A stretch of DNA of 64,000 nt from Paenibacillus ihbetae (GTDB taxonomy: Bacteria; Bacillota; Bacilli; Paenibacillales; Paenibacillaceae). The stretch covers positions 4,256,501 to 4,320,500 of the forward strand of contig NZ_CP016809.1 in the NCBI RefSeq assembly GCF_002741055.1, read 5' to 3'. The first letter of the stretch is position 1; every line of letters starts with the position of its first letter. Positions 61,703 through 64,000 of the stretch are shown in pieces. The notes beneath the pieces were generated by a model. That model worked only from the letters and a program-made list of their open reading frames with translations. It made no database searches and was not told the origin of the DNA. Both the position numbers and the translations under genes were made by a program.

Positions 61703-62482
61703 ATGGAGCGGTTTATCTATAAAAAAGCGTGCGGCATCACGGCGCTGTCCGCGAGCTTTACCGATTTCAAATATAAGAAGCATTACCACGAGGAGTACGC
61801 CCTTGGCGTCACCCTGCGCGGGATTCAAAAGTATTCGCTCGACGGAAGCCAGCAAGCTTCCTATCAGAGCGGCGTGATGCTGTTTCAACCGGAACAGAGC
61901 CATGACGGCTGGTCCCAGGAGCGTACGGGCATCGACTATGTGATGATCTACATCCATCCGCAGCTGTTTCATGAGCTGATTCAGAAGAAGGACATCATCC
62001 GCTTCCATTCGCCGATCGTGTATGACGCCGGCCTAAGACAGAGTATACTTAATGTCACGCGGGCGATATTCACCGGCAAGCCGGATGCGCTGTGCAGTGA
62101 GCTGCTGCTGGAGCTGGCGGGGCATTTTAATGAAGACATTTTGAGGTCAGAAGGCAAGCGGGACAGCGGATTTGCCAAGAAAGCCAAGGCGCTGATGCAG
62201 GAGCATCTGGATCAAGTGCTGCGATTGGATGAAATCAGCCAGGCGTTCGGCATGTCCAAATATCAGTTCATCCGCACCTTTAAAGCGAACAGCGGCATGT
62301 CGCCTTACCAATATTACTTAAACTGCAAGGTGGAATGGGCTAAGCATCTCATCGAGGACAGCCGCGACGTATATCTCGCGGTTTCCCAATGCGGCTTTAC
62401 GGATCTGGCACACTTGAACCGGCATTTCAAGAACGTGTACGGCACGACGGCCTATGATTACATGTCCCATTTTGGGGGATAA
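61703..62482 (+). CDS. AraC-family regulator paired with the LysE exporter
   Basis: A 259-residue regulator with N-terminal cupin sensor (KKHYHEEYALGVTLRGIQKY) and C-terminal HTH_18 pair (LDEISQAFGMSKYQFIRTFKAN; VSQCGFTDLAHLNRHFKN). It follows the exporter within six bases and likely senses its substrate. GGGGTGATGG lies before the ATG. Confidence 0.88.
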   Translation: MERFIYKKACGITALSASFTDFKYKKHYHEEYALGVTLRGIQKYSLDGSQQASYQSGVMLFQPEQSHDGWSQERTGIDYVMIYIHPQLFHELIQKKDIIRFHSPIVYDAGLRQSILNVTRAIFTGKPDALCSELLLELAGHFNEDILRSEGKRDSGFAKKAKALMQEHLDQVLRLDEISQAFGMSKYQFIRTFKANSGMSPYQYYLNCKVEWAKHLIEDSRDVYLAVSQCGFTDLAHLNRHFKNVYGTTAYDYMSHFGG

Positions 62483-62810
62483 TCTGTATCTTGTCAGAGT
62501 AGACAATATGCAGGTGAAAGAGGCGGTTAGCATCGGCGGCAGATGAGCGAATGAGCGGATGAGGGACCGACCGGGGCTTTAGCCCTTTGCTCGTCCGACC
62601 TAATGATCAAGGTAATGGAAGCAACCCGCAGGAGACCCGCGTGTCGGATCCGGCCAGAGGGTTGCTTCTTTGAGCTGTAGGGAGGTAACGGCCGCATCGC
62701 TATCCGCCTTACATGCTTCAAAGGTTTGGAGATCCGGCGAATCGGTGTTAATCTGTAGTTGAATCAGCATAAGCATGCATGTATCTGCATGAACAGAGAT
62801 GGAAGGAATT
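62483..62810 (+). other. Intergenic region before the AviRa-like gene
   Basis: About 330 bases with no supported gene. A hairpin GGAAGCAACCC/GGGTTGCTTC lies at 62617-62672; the following T run is short (TTT), so it may be a weak terminator after the AraC gene. The ribosome binding site GGAAGG for the next gene lies at the right edge. Confidence 0.5.
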
Positions 62811-63554
62811 ATGACCATGGAATACCTATATGAATCGGCACCGCGCAGCTACGAGGATTTTGCCAGCGGCCGGGTGCTGCATAACGCCCGGGGCACAACC
62901 TCGTTTCCCGTAAGGCTGGCAAGCGAGCTGGCTCAGCGATGCTTTCACATTCTGGAACAAAAGGGGGCTGAGGGTCCCTACACGTTATATGATCCCTGCT
63001 GCGGAGGCGCGTATTTGCTGACCGTGATCGGGCTGCTCCATGGACGGCGGCTGGGCCGGATCATCGGTTCGGATATTCAGCCCGATGTGCTTCAAATCGC
63101 GGGGAAGAACCTGTCCCTGCTGCGCAAGGAGGGGCTCGAGCAGCGAGCCGAGCAGATCAAGTCGCTGTATGAACAATACGGAAAGCCGTCCCATCGGGAT
63201 GCGCTGCAAAGCGCCGCTCGCCTGAAGGAGCTGATCGCCGAATCCGCGGTCGAAGAGGCGGCATGCTTCCAGCTGGATATTACGGACCCGAAGGGAGCGC
63301 TGGACCGGGCCCGGGGAACTCACATCGTCATGACGGATCTCCCGTACGGGGACTTGGTTAGCTGGGGCGGCGGAAGCGAAGATCCGGTGGGGCGCTTTTT
63401 CGAGCAGATCCACCCGACTCTCGATCCCGCCCGCTCGGTTGTCGCTGTCATTTCCGATAAAGGACAGAAATTAAAGCATGACCGGTTCCGAAGACTCCAG
63501 CATATGAAGATTGGGAAGCGGCAGGCTGCGATCTTCGAACCGCTGGGGGAATGA
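62811..63554 (+). CDS. AviRa-like 23S rRNA methyltransferase
   Basis: A 247-residue SAM-dependent methyltransferase that resembles AviRa of the avilamycin producer, which methylates 23S rRNA in the peptidyl transferase region and gives resistance to orthosomycins. Matching pieces are VLHNARGTTSFPVRLASE at the start, YDPCCGGAYLLTVIGLLH (SAM site), and DITDPKG then TDLPYGDLVSW near the catalytic part. The ATG at 62811 follows GGAAGGAATT; the ATG two codons later at 62817 is also possible. No avilamycin-type cluster is here. Confidence 0.75.
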   Translation: MTMEYLYESAPRSYEDFASGRVLHNARGTTSFPVRLASELAQRCFHILEQKGAEGPYTLYDPCCGGAYLLTVIGLLHGRRLGRIIGSDIQPDVLQIAGKNLSLLRKEGLEQRAEQIKSLYEQYGKPSHRDALQSAARLKELIAESAVEEAACFQLDITDPKGALDRARGTHIVMTDLPYGDLVSWGGGSEDPVGRFFEQIHPTLDPARSVVAVISDKGQKLKHDRFRRLQHMKIGKRQAAIFEPLGE

Positions 63555-63662
63555 CGCGCTGAGCCGGTCGGCCGGATCGAGGACTGGGCATAGGGCAATA
63601 GGCTTTGGAGAAACCATAAACCGCAGGAGAGAGGTAACAGCCCTCCAGCGGAACCATACACC

Positions 63663-63890
63663 GCTAAAAGACAGGCTCCCGTTTGCCGGTTACAATACCG
63701 GCAAATGGGGCAGTTAGAGAGGGTACCAGGCCCAGTCAAAACCCTAAACAGCTAAAAAGACGGATCCCGTTCGCCGGTTATATACCGGCAATTTGGGGCC
63801 AGTTAGAGAGGGTACCAAGCCCAGCCAAAAGCCCTAAACAACTAAAAAGATGGCTTTCGTTTGTCGGTTACAATGCCGGCAGAGCGGAGG
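63663..63890 (+). repeat. Tandem repeat array, about 88-90 bases per unit
   Basis: Units start near 63663, 63751 and 63841, each opening with CTAAAA-AGA and holding GCCGGTTA...CCGGC hairpin arms; full units continue with CAGTTAGAGAGGGTACCA and GCCCAG blocks. The third is cut short near 63890. Non-coding by appearance. Confidence 0.75.
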
Positions 63891-64000
63891 CTTTTTGGTA
63901 TGCAGCCAGCCGGTTGTTATAAGACATGCCTAAATCGCTCTTGATTATGAGAAAAAGGTGGGGTAAGATGGAAAACATATAAAATAAAATGTTTTCCATG
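63891..64000. other. Window-end region with an 11-base inverted repeat
   Basis: ATGGAAAACAT at 63968-63978 and ATGTTTTCCAT at 63989-63999 form a perfect stem with an A+T-rich 10-base loop. It may be an operator, the start of a repeat, or the leader of a gene beyond the window. Nothing else is supported. Confidence 0.4.

Noticed and set aside
63663..63890. CRISPR array
   Set aside because: Repeat unit of about 90 bases with no unique spacers and no cas genes; it is an ordinary tandem repeat.

Overview
The window looks like chromosome of an endospore-forming, moderately high-GC member of the Bacillales, most likely Paenibacillus or a close relative. The evidence is the sporulation genes (a SpoVB/YtgP-type flippase, sda, a YheC/YheD ATP-grasp protein, a YjcZ-type microprotein), the Bacillus-type helicase loaders DnaB/DnaI, strong AGGAGG-type ribosome binding sites, frequent GTG/TTG starts, a futalosine-pathway menaquinone gene and Gram-positive HemQ. 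I saw no rRNA, tRNA, CRISPR array, prophage or insertion sequence. Nearly all of it is ordinary core chromosome. Genus and gene names come from recalled family features, not from a database search.

Layout. 1-6.7 kb: flippase C-terminus, a DUF2515 protein, a thioredoxin-like protein, heme A synthase (ctaA), a UbiD-family decarboxylase and a HEPN-like protein. 6.7-9.8 kb: promoter, SAM-I riboswitch, terminator, then metNIQ methionine uptake. 9.9-20.6 kb: a short-chain dehydrogenase, then a redox and Fe-S block (Nfu, YuzB, YutJ-like, MqnE, ErpA/HesB, YumC-type ferredoxin reductase, NDH-2, HemQ). Inside this block lies sda, with a cluster of DnaA boxes directly upstream of its promoter. 20.8-27.1 kb: YuiB, dnaB-dnaI, a small membrane protein, trxA and an unusually long uvrC. 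27-31.3 kb: a CPBP-type membrane protease, then a c-di-AMP (ydaO) riboswitch controlling ktrB-ktrA potassium uptake. 31.3-36 kb: a LysR regulator divergent from sdhCAB, with a repeat-like 275 bp gap between sdhC and sdhA. 36-49 kb: an AAC(3)-like acetyltransferase, a K+ channel, an aldehyde dehydrogenase, a TAT-exported phosphoesterase, a PHP phosphatase, LysR, CheX, a short-chain dehydrogenase, a nucleotidyltransferase, a DEAD-box helicase, ecsAB and a YjcZ-type microprotein. 49-55 kb: an aminotransferase, a PPOX protein divergent from a MocR/PdxR-type regulator, AraC, a poorly coding stretch with possible relics, a short-chain dehydrogenase, and psd. 56-59.6 kb: a TPP riboswitch and a ykoEDC-type ECF thiamine-precursor transporter. 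59.6-64 kb: degenerate 35 bp repeats, TetR plus an SMR pump, LysE plus AraC, an AviRa-like 23S rRNA methyltransferase, and a roughly 89 bp tandem repeat array.

Themes. Three transporter operons (methionine, potassium, thiamine precursor) each carry a riboswitch followed by an intrinsic terminator, so premature termination is the visible control. Respiration is well represented: two NDH-2-like enzymes, succinate dehydrogenase, menaquinone synthesis, heme A and coproheme decarboxylation. The regulatory element with the clearest biological meaning is the DnaA-box cluster at sda, which would link replication initiation to the decision to sporulate. I do not see a convincing undescribed defence or mobile system. 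The most open questions are the intergenic repeat families, the UvrC insert and the AviRa-like gene.
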